A stretch of 64,000 nucleotides of DNA from Azospirillaceae bacterium (GTDB lineage: Bacteria > Pseudomonadota > Alphaproteobacteria > Azospirillales > Azospirillaceae), in contig JAPWJW010000003.1 of assembly GCA_028283825.1 (NCBI GenBank), positions 372,001-436,000 of the forward strand. Reading direction: 5' to 3'. A program made the position numbers and the translations under genes. How positions within the stretch are numbered: the stretch's first letter is position 1; each line of letters opens with the position of its first letter. A model generated the notes under the pieces. It saw only the letters and a program-made list of their open reading frames with translations, did not search any database and was not told the DNA's origin. Of the stretch, positions 9,200-17,785 are shown one piece after another.

Positions 9200-9538
9200 T
9201 TACGACAGGCTGGTGGTCGCCTCGGCGAAATGCTCCGGCGTCAATGCGGCCAGCTTGTCGCCGAAGGCGCGCAGAACCGGCAGGAAACGATCGATCTGGT
9301 CACGGGTGACATGCGCGTCGGTGCGCAGGATGATGTCCGGGGCGGCCTGCAACAGCTGCGTCATGCGGAAAGGTCCGATCTGCTCATCCAGGAACATGGA
9401 CAGTCCCATCAGCATGCCGAGGGTGACATCCTCGGGCGCGCTGGGGGTGTTCAGCACGTCGTGCAACTGTTCCATCAGCGTGTAGGTCAGGACGGAGGTC
9501 CGCTCGATGAGGTTGTTTTGCGGGATCGGCCGGGACAT
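9200..9538 (-). CDS. Hypothetical helical protein
   Basis: A 112-residue soluble, helix-rich protein without cysteines, membrane segments or recognised motifs. It has hydrophobic helices (SVLTYTLMEQLHDVL, TLGMLMGLSMFLDEQ) and a C-terminal LTPEHFAEATTSL. The ATG is preceded by a GAAAGGAG-type ribosome site on the minus strand, which supports it as a real gene. It is transcribed away from the response regulator gene at 9754, leaving a 215-bp divergent intergenic region. Confidence 0.65.
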   Translation of the reverse strand: MSRPIPQNNLIERTSVLTYTLMEQLHDVLNTPSAPEDVTLGMLMGLSMFLDEQIGPFRMTQLLQAAPDIILRTDAHVTRDQIDRFLPVLRAFGDKLAALTPEHFAEATTSLS

Positions 9539-9753
9539 TGACTAGCGCTCCTTTCAACACCTCCCCGACTGGGGATGAGCGAACGATAAGGGGCCGCTCG
9601 TCACTAAACCGTTAACTACGCACGAACGGGAATCCACTGCTAAAGGAGGGGGTGGGGCCTGACCCCGGGGGAGCCTTTCACCTTCTTTGACCGCGCGTCC
9701 CGGGCCGGAAGCGGCTACACTGCCGCCCGAACCAGAACCGGTTGACGCGTGCG

Positions 9754-10401
9754 ATGGCCTCAGGAAAATCCGGGAAATACTATCGTCTGGACGGCTTGAG
9801 CGTCCTGGTGGCGGACGACAACCGCTTCGTGCGCACCATCCTGGTGACGGTGCTGCGCGGCCTGGGCATCGGCCGGGTGCTGCAGGCCGAAAGCGGGGAA
9901 GAGGCGACCGCCATCCTGGACGTCGCCACCCAGATGCAGGGCGCCAGCGACATCGACCTGGTCTTCGCCGACCATCTGATGGCACCGGTGGACGGGCTGG
10001 AACTGCTGAAGTGGGTGCGCGGCCATGAGCATGAAAAGCTTAAGTTCCTGCCCTTCGTGATGATGAGCGGCGAGGCGGACGCGGCCGCCGTGCGGCTGGC
10101 CCGCGACGGCGGTGTCACCGAATATCTGGCCAAGCCCATGTCGGTGGTGAACGTGGCCTCGCGCATCCTGGCCATCGTGGACAAGCCGCGCCCCTTCGTG
10201 CGGGCGCCCGGCTATGTCGGCCCCGACCGCCGCCGCCAGATCCTGCCCTATCCGGGGGAGGAGCGGCGCGGTGCTGCGGTTGAGCCTGTATCCCTTGAGG
10301 AGGCGTCGGAGAACCTGCCACCGGTGGGGCAGGCCGTGCCGGAGGCGCCCCCCGACGCCGAGGGTGCGGGGGTGGAGACGGCGCCAGAAACTGTGGATTA
10401 A
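9754..10401 (+). CDS. Response regulator with a proline/acid-rich tail
   Basis: A CheY-like receiver (residues about 14-135) with the acidic pair D21-D22, phosphoacceptor D73 (DLVFADHLM), S105 (FVMMSGEAD) and K127 (EYLAKPMS). It is followed by a characteristic linker RAPGYVGPDRRR and a roughly 60-residue low-complexity acidic/Pro tail. No DNA-binding or catalytic output domain is present. Proteins with this receiver and GYVGPDRRR segment recur in Rhodospirillales. A TTG at 9742 is an alternative start. The next gene starts 22 bp after the stop, suggesting a two-gene operon and a functional partner. Confidence 0.88.
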   Translation: MASGKSGKYYRLDGLSVLVADDNRFVRTILVTVLRGLGIGRVLQAESGEEATAILDVATQMQGASDIDLVFADHLMAPVDGLELLKWVRGHEHEKLKFLPFVMMSGEADAAAVRLARDGGVTEYLAKPMSVVNVASRILAIVDKPRPFVRAPGYVGPDRRRQILPYPGEERRGAAVEPVSLEEASENLPPVGQAVPEAPPDAEGAGVETAPETVD

Positions 10402-10423
10402 CCCTGTTGGGGTATATGACGAG

Positions 10424-10966
10424 ATGACGGACAAGAATGGCCCCGCGGGGAAAGGGATTCCCGGCAAGGGCACGCGGGTGGTGGAAATCATCGAGCTACC
10501 CAACAAGCTGCGTGCCAAGGTGGGCGGCAGCAGCGACGGCAAGCCCGGGCAGATCGACCCCGCCGCCATCGAGCGGGCCACCCGCCACGTGGCGCGGATG
10601 AGCGACGCGCACCAGGCGCAGACCCGCATCGACCTCACCACCCTGCAGGCGGCGTTCGAGCAGGCGAAACGGGATGAGCCGAACCGGGCCCAGCACCTGC
10701 GCAAGGTCTACAAGATCGCCGACGGCATCATGACCCTGGGCCGGACCTTCGGCTATAACCTGCTGTCCGACTTCGCCAATTCCATGAACCATTTCCTGGT
10801 GGGAATCGAGGCGCCGACCGATGCGCAGATGACCGTGCTGGCCCTGCACATCGATGCCATGCACGTGGTCATCCGCGACGACGTGAAGGGCGATGGCGGG
10901 GAACTGGGCCAGGCCCTGACCAAGTCCCTGGCCTTGGCCCGCGCCAAGCTGATTCATAAGAGGTAA
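10424..10966 (+). CDS. Conserved helical protein paired with the response regulator
   Basis: 180 residues, soluble and mostly alpha-helical. After a flexible N-terminus (TDKNGPAGKGIPGKGTRVVEI) come amphipathic helices: IERATRHVARMSDAHQAQ, LQAAFEQAKRD, and a central YKIADGIMTLGRTFGYNLLSDFANSMNHF, then LALHIDAMHVVIRDD. The size and four-helix character would fit a docking or histidine-phosphotransfer-like partner of the upstream receiver, but no clear HPt His motif was identified, so this is only a guess. The ATG at 10424 was chosen because the frame upstream of it lies inside the response regulator gene. Confidence 0.75.
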   Translation: MTDKNGPAGKGIPGKGTRVVEIIELPNKLRAKVGGSSDGKPGQIDPAAIERATRHVARMSDAHQAQTRIDLTTLQAAFEQAKRDEPNRAQHLRKVYKIADGIMTLGRTFGYNLLSDFANSMNHFLVGIEAPTDAQMTVLALHIDAMHVVIRDDVKGDGGELGQALTKSLALARAKLIHKR

Positions 10967-10971
10967 GTTCG

Positions 10972-11100
10972 CCCTCGGGCGGCGGGCGGCCGCATCCGCG
11001 GCCTTGCCTTCCTCGATTTCCAGTCCGCTGCCGCTCCCCAGAAATCTCCGGCGCCCGCGGTTGCGGGCTACCGGGGCATGAGTTGAAGCTCGTGCCCCGG
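10972..11100 (-). repeat. Structured intergenic repeat, copy B (minus orientation)
   Basis: Read on the minus strand it has the four-hairpin order shared by the four copies in this window. Hairpin 1 is CCGGGGCA...TGCCCCGG (11100-11071). Stem 2 is GCCCGC/GCGGGC (11068-11053), then GCCGGA (11052-11047). Hairpin 3 is GATTTC...GAAATC (11046-11015), then GAGGA (11014-11010). Stem 4 is GGCCGC-GGAT-GCGGCC (11003-10988), then GCCCGCCG and CCCGAGGG. It fills the whole gap between the convergent genes ending at 10966 and 11115. Possible roles are a bidirectional terminator or mRNA 3'-end element. Confidence 0.8.
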
Positions 11101-11114
11101 GGTTTGGCGTGTGC

Positions 11115-13574
11115 CTACTTGTCCTTCTTGGCGCGGGCGAAGGCGTCGGCCAGGGCGCCGCCGAAGGCATCGCCGAAGGAGCCGCCGCGCGACTCCTGCG
11201 ACTTGCCGCCCCGATCACCGCCCTGTGGCCGGTTGCCCGACGGCTTGCGATCGCCCTGGGGACGATCCCCCTGGGGCCGGTTTCCCGGCGGACGATTGCC
11301 TTGGGGGCGGGGGCCGTTGCGGTTGTCGCCGCGCGCCTCATTGGGGCGGCTGTCGCGCCCACCCTCTTGACGCCCATTGGCCGGCCGCTCGGCCTGTTCC
11401 TCCAGGCGCATGGTCAGGGCGACGCGGCGGCGCTTCAGGTCCACCTCCAGCACCTTGACCTTGACGATGTCGCCGGCCGTGACGACGGCGTGCGGGTCCT
11501 TCACGAACTTGCCGGCCAGCTGCGAAATATGGACCAGGCCGTCCTGGTGGACGCCCACGTCGACGAAGGCGCCGAAGGCGGTGACATTGGTGACCACGCC
11601 CTCCAGCACCATGTCGGGCTGCAGGTCCTTCAGTTCCACCACCCCGTCCTTGAAGGCGGCGGTCTTGAACTCGGGGCGCGGGTCGCGGCCCGGCTTCTCC
11701 AGTTCCTTAAGGATATCTTCGACCGTTGGGATACCGAAACGGTCGTCGGCATAGTCGGCCGGGTCCAGGCCGCGCAGGAAGGGCACGTCGCCGATCAGCG
11801 TGGCCAGCGTCCGGCCGCTCTTGGCCAGGATGCGTTCCACCACGGTGTAGGATTCCGGGTGGACGGCCGATCCGTCCAGGGCGTTCTCACCATCGCGGAT
11901 GCGCAGGAAGCCCGCCGCTTGTTCGAACGCCTTGGGCCCCAGGCGCGACACGTCCAGCAGCTGGCGCCGGTTGCGGAAGGCGCCGTTGCTGTCGCGGTGC
12001 TCGACGATGTTGCGCGCGATGCTGTCGCTCAGGCCCGACACCCGGGCCAGCAGGGGTACCGACGCGGTGTTCAAATCCACGCCGACGCCGTTCACGCAAT
12101 CCTCCACCACCGCGTCCAGGGTGCGGGCCAGCTTGGTGGGGCTGACGTCATGCTGGTACTGGCCGACGCCGATGGACTTGGGGTCGATCTTCACCAGCTC
12201 GGCCAGCGGATCCTGCAGGCGCCGGGCGATGGAGACGGCGCCGCGCAGGCTGACGTCCAGGTTGGGGAATTCCTTGGCCGCCACTTCCGACGCGGAATAG
12301 ACCGAGGCGCCGGCCTCCGACACCATGATCTTGGTCAGCTTCAGCTGCGGGAACTGGCTCATCAGGTCGGCGGCCAGCTTGTCCGTTTCCCGCGACGCGG
12401 TGCCGTTGCCGATGGCGATCAGGCCGACATCGTACCGGGCGGCCAGGGCCGCCAGCGCGGCGATGGACCCGGCCCAGTCGCGGCGCGGCTCATGCGGGTA
12501 GATGACGGCCGTGTCCAGCATCTTGCCGGTGGCGTCCACCACCGCCACCTTCACGCCGGTGCGGATGCCGGGGTCCAGGCCCAGGGTGGCGCGCTGGCCA
12601 GCGGGCGGGGCCAGCAGCAGGCCCTTCAGGTTACGGCCGAAGACGGCGATGGCCTCATCCTCCGCCCGGTCGCGCACCTCACCCATCAGGTCCAGTTCCA
12701 GGTGCAGCGCGATCTTGGTGCGCCAGGCCCAGCGGCAGGTGTCCAGCAGCCAGCGGTCGGCCGGCCGGCCCTGGTCCCGGATGTCGAATCGGTTGGCGAT
12801 GGCCACCTCGCAGGGGTGGGCTTGGCCGGGTGCGGGGTCTTCGCCCACCTTGACCGCCAGGTCCAGGATGCCGCCGGCCCGGCCGCGGAACAGCGCCAGC
12901 GCCCGGTGCGAGGGCAATGCTGCCAGCGCCTCCGCCTTGTCGAAATAGTCGGAGAACTTGGCGCCCTCCTCGGCCTTGCCCTCCACCACGGTGGAGACGA
13001 CGCGGCCGTGTTCCTTGCAGTAACCGCGCAGGAAACCCAGCAGTTCGGCGTTCTCGCCCATGCGTTCCACCAGGATCGCGCGGGCGCCGTCCAGGGCGGC
13101 CTTGACGTCGGCGACGCCCTTTTCGGCATCGACGTAGCCGGCGGCGGCGGAGTCGGGGTCATGGCTGGGCTGGCCCAGCAGCAGGTCGGCCAAGGGCTCC
13201 AGTCCCGCCTCGCGGGCGATCATGGCCTTGGTGCGGCGCTTGGGCTTGTAGGGCAGGTACAGATCTTCCAGCCGCGTCTTGGTATCGGCGGCGGCGATCT
13301 GCGTCAGCAGTTCCGGCGTCAGCTTGCCCTGTTCCTCAATGGACTTGAGGATGGTGGCGCGCCGCTCTTCCATCTCACGCAGATAGCGTAGGCGCTCATC
13401 CAGGGTGCGCAGCTGGGTGTCGTCCAGGCCGCCCGTCGCCTCTTTGCGATAGCGGGCGATGAAGGGCACGGTCGAGCCTTCGTCCAGCAGGGCGACTGCC
13501 GCGGCCACTTGCTCGGGGCGGGCGGACAGTTCGGTGGCGATCAGGCCGACGATGCGGCGCGCGGTATCGGTCAT
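11115..13574 (-). CDS. tex: Tex-family RNA-binding transcription accessory protein
   Basis: An approximately 819-residue protein with the Tex order of domains: N-terminal helical region ([23 protein letters not shown]), an YqgF/RNase H-like fold in the middle ([20 protein letters not shown]), helix-hairpin-helix segments ([27 protein letters not shown]), and a C-terminal S1 domain ([20 protein letters not shown]). The tail beyond the S1 domain is unusually long, about 90 residues, and made of Gly/Arg/Asn/Pro/Gln repeats ([17 protein letters not shown]), resembling RGG-type RNA-binding tails. The frame could start at 13688, but the conserved N-terminus begins at 13574. Tex is a conserved nucleic-acid-binding factor in transcription and fitness; its mechanism is not fully known. 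Confidence 0.93.
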   Translation of the reverse strand: MTDTARRIVGLIATELSARPEQVAAAVALLDEGSTVPFIARYRKEATGGLDDTQLRTLDERLRYLREMEERRATILKSIEEQGKLTPELLTQIAAADTKTRLEDLYLPYKPKRRTKAMIAREAGLEPLADLLLGQPSHDPDSAAAGYVDAEKGVADVKAALDGARAILVERMGENAELLGFLRGYCKEHGRVVSTVVEGKAEEGAKFSDYFDKAEALAALPSHRALALFRGRAGGILDLAVKVGEDPAPGQAHPCEVAIANRFDIRDQGRPADRWLLDTCRWAWRTKIALHLELDLMGEVRDRAEDEAIAVFGRNLKGLLLAPPAGQRATLGLDPGIRTGVKVAVVDATGKMLDTAVIYPHEPRRDWAGSIAALAALAARYDVGLIAIGNGTASRETDKLAADLMSQFPQLKLTKIMVSEAGASVYSASEVAAKEFPNLDVSLRGAVSIARRLQDPLAELVKIDPKSIGVGQYQHDVSPTKLARTLDAVVEDCVNGVGVDLNTASVPLLARVSGLSDSIARNIVEHRDSNGAFRNRRQLLDVSRLGPKAFEQAAGFLRIRDGENALDGSAVHPESYTVVERILAKSGRTLATLIGDVPFLRGLDPADYADDRFGIPTVEDILKELEKPGRDPRPEFKTAAFKDGVVELKDLQPDMVLEGVVTNVTAFGAFVDVGVHQDGLVHISQLAGKFVKDPHAVVTAGDIVKVKVLEVDLKRRRVALTMRLEEQAERPANGRQEGGRDSRPNEARGDNRNGPRPQGNRPPGNRPQGDRPQGDRKPSGNRPQGGDRGGKSQESRGGSFGDAFGGALADAFARAKKDK

Positions 13575-14135
13575 GGCGGCTTCGGGACCAGGCAAGGTGA
13601 TTGGGACATTGGCTGCCCCGGCCGGGGCGCCCAGGCTCATTACCCCGATGCGGCGGCAACCGCCAGCCTTTGCGTCGTCTATCTCCAAGAGACAGGTTTT
13701 CCACCATCCGGACAGGAGAATCGGTTAACGGTGCCAACACAACCCCGTGGCCCACCCAATGGTTGTCGCGCTATCCCTGGGGTCCACCCGGCGAATTATT
13801 TGCACTTTTGGACAGGTGGGGCCGCCGCCGTCCCCAGCCATTCCACAGACTTATCCACAGATAAGGAATAATTCGCGCCCGGGATCGATGCGACCGATAG
13901 GAAAAGGCCTCTCCGCCCGTGCCAAGGGCTGCTGATTTAATTTATGCTGCCCGCCCCGGCTGGCAAGCGCCGTTCGGGGACCGCGTTCAATGGGGCGGGG
14001 ACCGCGTCCAGCGGGGGGGAGGGCAGGCAGGGGATTGGGGGATTCGACCCGGACTTTCCTTGACCGTCACGCGCCCCTCTGGTATCGGCGCGGATTGCTG
14101 TTATGGTGCCGGCCTCGGTGTCGAAGAGTGAGCTG
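13575..14135. other. Divergent tex / yfgM-like intergenic region
   Basis: About 560 bp without a supported gene, although short frames run through it. It holds a dyad-rich patch with a perfect DnaA box (separate entry). It also has two copies of GGGGACCGCGT (13977-13987 and 13997-14007) spaced exactly 20 bp apart, and the promoters expected for tex and for the yfgM-bamB-der unit. No tRNA or clear small RNA was recognised. Confidence 0.5.
13791..13876. promoter_or_regulatory. Nested inverted repeats with a perfect DnaA box
   Basis: The outer arms GCGAATTATT (13791-13800) and AATAATTCGC (13867-13876) are perfect inverted repeats flanking a 66-bp core. Inside, CTTATC-CACA-GATAAG (13850-13865) is a smaller dyad containing TTATCCACA (13851-13859), an exact match to the DnaA-box consensus. 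The surroundings are locally AT-rich. Only one perfect box is present, so it is more plausibly a regulatory or DnaA-titrating site than an origin; that is inference. Confidence 0.5.
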
Positions 14136-14795
14136 ATGAGCGATATTTTTCGCGAGGTCGATGACGACCTTCGCCGTGAACGACTTGAAAAAGTGTGGCG
14201 CCACGTGGGGCCCTACCTGTTGGCTGGCGCTATCGCCATCCTGGCGGGGACGGCCGGCTATGTGGCGTGGGACAAGTACCGCACCCGCCAGGCGATCGAG
14301 CGCACCAGCGCCCTGATCTCCGCGACGGAGAAGGTGACGCCGGCCATCGAGGGCGGTGACGTCCAGGCGGCGCTTGCGGCCCTGGCGGCCGTGCAGCCCC
14401 AGCTGGGCGGCGCGCCCGCCACGCTGGCCCGCCTGCAGGAGGCGGGGCTGAAGGCGGCGGCCGGTGACAAGGCCGGCGCCATCGCCCTGTATGACCAGAT
14501 CGCGGGCAGCGCCGACAACGATCCCCTGTTCCGCGACCTGGCCCAGATCATGGCGGTGATGCAGCAGGTGGACACCGGCAACCCGGCCCAGCTGCAGTCG
14601 CGCATCGCCGGCCTGGCCGCCAAGGGCCCCTGGCGCTACACCGCGCTGGAACTGTCGGGCCTGCTGTACATCCGCGCCAACGACCTGGCCAAGGCCAAGG
14701 AAATCTTCCAGTCCCTGTCCGTCGATCCGGCGGCACCCATGGGTGTCCGCAACCGCGCCGCCGATCTCGCCGCCCTCTACGCCGAGCAGAAATGA
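14136..14795 (+). CDS. YfgM-like membrane-anchored TPR protein
   Basis: 219 residues: a cytoplasmic N-terminus (MSDIFREVDDDLRRERLEKVW), one membrane segment (YLLAGAIAILAGTAGYVAW) and a periplasmic helical-repeat domain typical of the TPR_21/YfgM family. In gammaproteobacteria YfgM associates with the SecYEG translocon and periplasmic chaperones. The context is the classical one, immediately before bamB and der. Its stop overlaps the bamB ATG (ATGA), so the genes are translationally coupled. The frame extends upstream to 14103, but the family N-terminus is at 14136, preceded by GAGTGAGC. Confidence 0.85.
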   Translation: MSDIFREVDDDLRRERLEKVWRHVGPYLLAGAIAILAGTAGYVAWDKYRTRQAIERTSALISATEKVTPAIEGGDVQAALAALAAVQPQLGGAPATLARLQEAGLKAAAGDKAGAIALYDQIAGSADNDPLFRDLAQIMAVMQQVDTGNPAQLQSRIAGLAAKGPWRYTALELSGLLYIRANDLAKAKEIFQSLSVDPAAPMGVRNRAADLAALYAEQK

Positions 14796-16216
14796 CCAAC
14801 AACAACGCCGTCACTGGCCTGCCCTCCACCGGGGCCCCCCTTCGTTCCCCCGTTTCCCCCGCGACCGGGCGCCCCTGGCGTGTCCGGCGGGCGGTCGGCC
14901 TGGGAACCGCCCTGGCGGCCTGCCTGGTCCTGACCGGCTGCGGCATGTTCGATTGGCTGGGCCTGGACGACGACAAGCCCAAGGAAAAGCTGGCCGGCAA
15001 CCGCATCTCGGTGCTGCAGCTTGACCAGCAGATCGAGCCGGACGCCCAGGCCCAGGCCAAGCAGGTCAGCCTGCCGGACCCCGTGCTCAACACCGATTGG
15101 GCCCAGCCCGGTGGCAACCCGGCGCACAACCCCGGCCATCTGGCCCTGCCGTCCAAGCTGAAGGAAGCCTGGAAGGTCAGCATCGAGGGGTCCTCGGACG
15201 ACAACCGTCTGCTGGATGGCCCGGTCGTGGCCCAGGGCAAGGTCTATCTGCTGGACACCGAGTTCGTGCTGCACGCCTTTGACGAGGCGACCGGCAAGAA
15301 GCTCTGGGAAAGCGAGATGAAGCGGCCGGACCAGGAAGGCCAGGCCATGGGCGGCGGTGTCGCCTTCGGTGACGACGCCGTGTTCGTCACCACCGGCTAT
15401 GGCGAGGCCATCAAGGTCGATCCCAAGGACGGCAAGATCGCCTGGCGCCAGCGCATCGCGGCCCCCATCCGGTCTGCACCCACCGTGGCCGGTGGCCGCG
15501 TCTTCGTCGTGACCATCGACAACCAGTGCATCGTGCTGGCCTCCAACAACCGCGTGCTGCAGTGGACCCATGCGGGCTTCCCCGAGGCCGCGGCCCTGCT
15601 GGGCGGCGCCAGTGCGGCGGTGGAAAACGACATCACCATCGTTCCCTATTCCTCGGGCGAGCTGTACGCGCTGCGCGTGGACAACGGCCATCCGGCGTGG
15701 AGCGACAACCTGGCGTCCTCGCGCCGCGGCGCCAACCTGGCCAACCTGGCCGACATCCACGGCCTGCCGGTGGTGGACAAGGGCCAGGTGTTCGCGGTCA
15801 GCTATTCCGGCCGCATGGTCGCCATCGACCAGCGCACCGGCCAGCACATCTGGGAACAGGATGTGGGCGGCCAGAACCAGCCGGCGGTGGTCGGCGACTG
15901 GGTGTTCGTCGTCAATAACGAGGCGCAGCTGGTGGCGCTGACCCGCGATACGGGCCGTGTCCGCTGGATCAAGCAGCTGGACCGGTGGGAGAATCCGGAG
16001 AAGCGCAAGGATCCGATTAGCTGGGTTGGTCCTATCGCGGCCGGTGGACGCTTGATTATCGCCAACAGCCTGGGGCAGGTTGTGGAAGCGTCGCCCACCA
16101 ACGGCGACATCATCAACAAGATGGAATTCGACGATCCCATCAGCGTGGCGCCCATCGTGGTCAACAACACGTTGTACGTTCTGACGGATGACGGCGATCT
16201 CATCGCGTACCGATAA
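14792..16216 (+). CDS. bamB: Outer membrane assembly lipoprotein BamB
   Basis: A 474-residue lipoprotein of the BAM complex that inserts outer-membrane beta-barrels. It has an extended N-terminus, then a signal segment with lipobox LTGC (residues 47-50, Cys50 lipidated). The rest is a PQQ-like eight-bladed beta-propeller with repeated blade motifs such as GKVYLLDTE, GKKLWESEM, GKIAWRQRI and GQHIWEQDV. It sits between the yfgM-like gene and der, its usual neighbours. A start at 14792 gives an unusually long pre-lipobox region; a later start is possible but none is as well placed. Confidence 0.93.
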   Translation: MTNNNAVTGLPSTGAPLRSPVSPATGRPWRVRRAVGLGTALAACLVLTGCGMFDWLGLDDDKPKEKLAGNRISVLQLDQQIEPDAQAQAKQVSLPDPVLNTDWAQPGGNPAHNPGHLALPSKLKEAWKVSIEGSSDDNRLLDGPVVAQGKVYLLDTEFVLHAFDEATGKKLWESEMKRPDQEGQAMGGGVAFGDDAVFVTTGYGEAIKVDPKDGKIAWRQRIAAPIRSAPTVAGGRVFVVTIDNQCIVLASNNRVLQWTHAGFPEAAALLGGASAAVENDITIVPYSSGELYALRVDNGHPAWSDNLASSRRGANLANLADIHGLPVVDKGQVFAVSYSGRMVAIDQRTGQHIWEQDVGGQNQPAVVGDWVFVVNNEAQLVALTRDTGRVRWIKQLDRWENPEKRKDPISWVGPIAAGGRLIIANSLGQVVEASPTNGDIINKMEFDDPISVAPIVVNNTLYVLTDDGDLIAYR

Positions 16217-16228
16217 GGTTTTTTAGTT

Positions 16229-17617
16229 ATGGCGAGTCCCCGCCGATTGACGGTCGCGATCATCGGCCGGCCCAATGTCGGCAAGTCGACTCTGTTCAAT
16301 CGACTTGCCGGTAAGAAGCTGGCCATCGTCGACGACACCCCGGGCGTGACCCGGGACTGGCGTTCCGCCGACGGCTACCTCGCTGGTATCGAGCTGACGG
16401 TGGTCGACACCGCCGGCCTGGAAGAAGCGTTCGACGACAGTCTGGAGGCGCGCATGCGCCGCCAGACCGAACGCGCCATCGAACGGGCCGATGTCGGCCT
16501 GTTCCTGGTGGATGCCCGCGCCGGCATCACGCCGCTGGACCGCCATTTCGCCGCCTGGCTGCGCAAGGGCAAGACGCCCGTGATCCTGGTGGCCAACAAG
16601 TGCGAAGGCAACGCCGGCAGGCCCGGCCTCATGGAATGCTATGAGCTGGGGCTGGGCGATCCGGTCCCACTGTCGGCCGAGCATGGCGAAGGCATGGCCG
16701 ACCTGGTGGAGGCGCTGACCCCCTATCTTCCGGAACCCGAACCGGAGGAAGAGGAGGTCGAGGAAGAGGGCCCCCTGGATGAAGAGGCGGCCGAGGCCCG
16801 CGATAACGCCAAGCCGATGCAGTTGGCCATCGTCGGCCGGCCCAACGTCGGCAAGTCCACCCTGCTGAACAGCCTGCTGGGTGAGGAACGGGTACTGACC
16901 GGGCCTGAGGCCGGCATGACCCGCGACGCCATCGCGGCGGAGTGGAGCTGGCGTGACCGCGCGGTGAAGCTGGTGGACACCGCCGGCCTGCGCCGCCGCG
17001 CCCGCATCGACGACAAGTTGGAGAAACTGGCGGTCGCCGATACCCTGCGCGTGGTCCGCATGGCCCACGTGGTGATCCTGGTGCTGGACGCCGACGCCAT
17101 CCTGGACAAGCAGGACCTGACCATCGCCCGCCAGGTGATCGAGGAAGGCCGCGGCCTGATCATCGCCGTCAACAAGTGGGACGCGGTGGACAACCGGGCC
17201 GAGGCCTTGCAGCAGTTGAGCGACCGGCTGCAAACCTCGCTGCCGCAGGCCCGCGGCATTCCCACCGTCACCATTTCGGCGCTGAAACAGCACAAGCTGG
17301 ACGTTCTGCTGGACGCGGCGTTCGAAGTCTATCGCCTGTGGAACCGCCGCATCTCCACCTCCCAGCTGAACCGCTGGCTGGCGGGCATGCTGGAGGCGCA
17401 TCCGACGCCCCTGGTGAACGGTCGCCGCCTGAAAATCCGCTACATGACCCAGGTGAAGGCGCGTCCGCCGACCTTCGCCCTGTTCAGCAGCCGGCCGGTG
17501 GAAATACCGGAACACTACACGCGCTACCTGATCAATGGGCTGCGCGAAAGCTTCAAGCTGCCGGGTGTGCCGTTGCGGTTCCTGCTGCGCAAGGGCAGTG
17601 ATAATCCGTTCGATTAA
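16229..17617 (+). CDS. der: Ribosome biogenesis GTPase Der (EngA)
   Basis: A 462-residue essential GTPase acting in 50S subunit maturation. It has two tandem G domains, each with a P-loop GRPNVGKST (residues 13-21 and again near 205), DTAGL G3 motifs, and NKCE/NKWD G4 motifs. A C-terminal KH-like domain follows ([20 protein letters not shown]). The linker between the G domains is strongly acidic ([14 protein letters not shown]), as is common in the family. It lies 12 bp downstream of bamB and is followed by a strong terminator. Confidence 0.96.
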   Translation: MASPRRLTVAIIGRPNVGKSTLFNRLAGKKLAIVDDTPGVTRDWRSADGYLAGIELTVVDTAGLEEAFDDSLEARMRRQTERAIERADVGLFLVDARAGITPLDRHFAAWLRKGKTPVILVANKCEGNAGRPGLMECYELGLGDPVPLSAEHGEGMADLVEALTPYLPEPEPEEEEVEEEGPLDEEAAEARDNAKPMQLAIVGRPNVGKSTLLNSLLGEERVLTGPEAGMTRDAIAAEWSWRDRAVKLVDTAGLRRRARIDDKLEKLAVADTLRVVRMAHVVILVLDADAILDKQDLTIARQVIEEGRGLIIAVNKWDAVDNRAEALQQLSDRLQTSLPQARGIPTVTISALKQHKLDVLLDAAFEVYRLWNRRISTSQLNRWLAGMLEAHPTPLVNGRRLKIRYMTQVKARPPTFALFSSRPVEIPEHYTRYLINGLRESFKLPGVPLRFLLRKGSDNPFD

Positions 17618-17640
17618 TTCCGGATGTTTCGGATTGGATG

Positions 17641-17676
17641 AAAAAAGGGGAAGCGGGCAGCCGCTTCCCCTTTTTC
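17641..17676 (+). terminator. Rho-independent terminator after der
   Basis: A perfect 10-bp stem GGGGAAGCGG/CCGCTTCCCC with a GCAG loop, flanked by A6 and followed by T5. It starts 24 bp after the der stop codon and could work in both directions. Confidence 0.9.
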
Positions 17677-17785
17677 TATGCGCGGTCCCCTCCCGTGCGC
17701 TGTTATCTGCATTTTTCTATTTTCTTCTTGTGGGCGAACGGATCACCTATAGTCCATTTAGAGGTTGGGGCACAGGTCGGGCGCA

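Noticed and set aside
11109-13391. Plus-strand open frame of 760 codons opposite tex
   Set aside because: It is the antisense shadow of tex in high-GC DNA and has no family features.
13791-13876. Chromosomal origin of replication
   Set aside because: Only one perfect DnaA box is visible, and no dnaA, dnaN, hemE or parAB genes lie nearby.
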